From: Thalassospira sp. UBA1131
GTDB taxonomy: Bacteria > Pseudomonadota > Alphaproteobacteria > Rhodospirillales > Thalassospiraceae
Direction: 5' to 3'
NCBI RefSeq assembly: GCF_002311515.1
Contig: NZ_DCAO01000033.1
Coordinates: 36,015-41,543, forward strand
DNA length: 5,529 bases
Shown: in pieces, positions 4,942 through 5,529 of the stretch
How positions within the stretch are numbered: position 1 is the stretch's first letter
Layout of the letters: the number at the start of each line of letters is the position of its first letter
Program-made: the position numbers and the translations under genes
The notes under the pieces: generated by a model
Database searches by the model: none
What the model saw: only the letters and a program-made list of their open reading frames with translations
What the model was told of the DNA's origin: nothing

Positions 4942-5529
4942 ATGACCGATACCAACGCTGATCAGAATATCCTCGACCGCCTGTTTTCCGTGCTGGAGGA
5001 CGACATTCTGCCCAAAACCCGTGCCGGCGTATCGGGCGGCAACAAGCTGTTTGGTGCGGCGATCCTGCGCAAGGATGACCTTTCATTGGTCATTGCCGAA
5101 ACCAACAATGAAACCGAAAATCCGCTCTGGCATGGCGAAGTCCATTGCCTGAAGCGGTTCTATGAAATGCCCTCTGATCAGCGCCCGGCGACGTCGGAGC
5201 TGATTTTTCTTTCGACGCATGAGCCGTGCTCCATGTGCCTGTCGGCCATCACCTGGGCCGGGTTTGATAATTTCTATTATTTCTTCTCGTATGAAGATTC
5301 GCGTGATGCCTTTGCCATTCCCCATGATCTGAAAATCATGAAGGAGGTCTTCACACTTGAGGACGGCGAATACAACAAATCCAATGCCTTCTGGGATAGC
5401 CATTCCATGATGGGCATGGTTGCCGATTTGGCCAGCGATCAGAAGGCCGCCTATGTGACACGCGCCAAGGCAATTTCGGATGAATATGACCGGTTGTCGG
5501 CCCAATATCAGGACAGCAAATCTGATAAC
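4942..5529 (+). CDS. Cytidine/deoxycytidylate deaminase-family zinc hydrolase (3' end outside window)
   Basis: Zinc-dependent deaminase of the cytidine deaminase superfamily, which removes an amino group from a nucleobase, nucleoside or nucleotide. 196 codons are visible with no stop before the right edge; the family's usual length suggests the stop is just outside. The zinc site is complete: H-G-E at residues 64-66 (His ligand and catalytic Glu) and P-C-S-M-C at 95-99 (two Cys ligands). Around these lie FGAAIL (37-42, an early core strand) and SELIFLSTHEPCSMCLSAITWAG (85-107), the core strand and helix of the fold. The unusual Gly between His and Glu (Ala or Val is commoner) and the long C-terminal part after residue 115, rich in aromatic and acidic residues, set it apart from tRNA adenosine deaminase (TadA) and short cytidine deaminases. 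No signal peptide, so cytoplasmic. An in-frame ATG at 4897 would add 15 residues and is an alternative start. Substrate cannot be assigned. Confidence 0.85.
   Translation, partial: MTDTNADQNILDRLFSVLEDDILPKTRAGVSGGNKLFGAAILRKDDLSLVIAETNNETENPLWHGEVHCLKRFYEMPSDQRPATSELIFLSTHEPCSMCLSAITWAGFDNFYYFFSYEDSRDAFAIPHDLKIMKEVFTLEDGEYNKSNAFWDSHSMMGMVADLASDQKAAYVTRAKAISDEYDRLSAQYQDSKSDN

Noticed and set aside
1..5529. CRISPR arrays, tRNA/rRNA genes, insertion sequences or attachment sites
   Set aside because: No regularly spaced repeats, cloverleaf or T-loop signatures, transposase motifs or terminal repeats were seen on either strand.

Overview
The window reads as a stretch of alphaproteobacterial chromosome, with all genes on the + strand. 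The organism is probably a member of the Rhodospirillales. A Thalassospira-like genome is my best guess, from codon usage, the moderately high GC seen by eye and the style of the proteins; this is inference and was not computed. The end of a class A penicillin-binding protein gene followed by prfB is, from general knowledge, a common alphaproteobacterial gene order. Nothing suggests a phage, plasmid or transposon.

Layout: (1) Positions 2-1192 hold the 3' part of mrcA/ponA (PBP1A), carrying the transpeptidase domain, closed by a hairpin terminator. (2) Positions 1443-3014 hold a complete Tat-exported PhoD-type phosphodiesterase/alkaline phosphatase. It is preceded by a clear Pho box and further TGTCAT-like half-sites, and followed by a strong intrinsic terminator. 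(3) Positions 3186-4314 hold prfB (release factor 2), which must be read through an in-frame TGA by the classical +1 programmed frameshift. It ends at a very strong terminator. (4) Positions 4569-4823 hold a small 84-residue protein of unknown function. (5) From 4942 to the right edge lies a zinc-dependent cytidine/deoxycytidylate-deaminase-fold protein, still open at the window end. Its leader is rich in inverted repeats.

The genes look like mostly independent transcription units rather than one operon: each of the first three is closed by its own hairpin. The roles are peptidoglycan cross-linking, phosphate scavenging from organic esters, translation termination at UGA/UAA, and nucleobase/nucleoside deamination.

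I see no convincing evidence of a wholly new multi-gene system. The observations most worth following are the Pho regulatory region with half-sites on an 11-bp phase, the structured leader of the deaminase that could hide its ribosome-binding site, the prfB recoding site and leader hairpin, and the unrecognised 84-residue protein.
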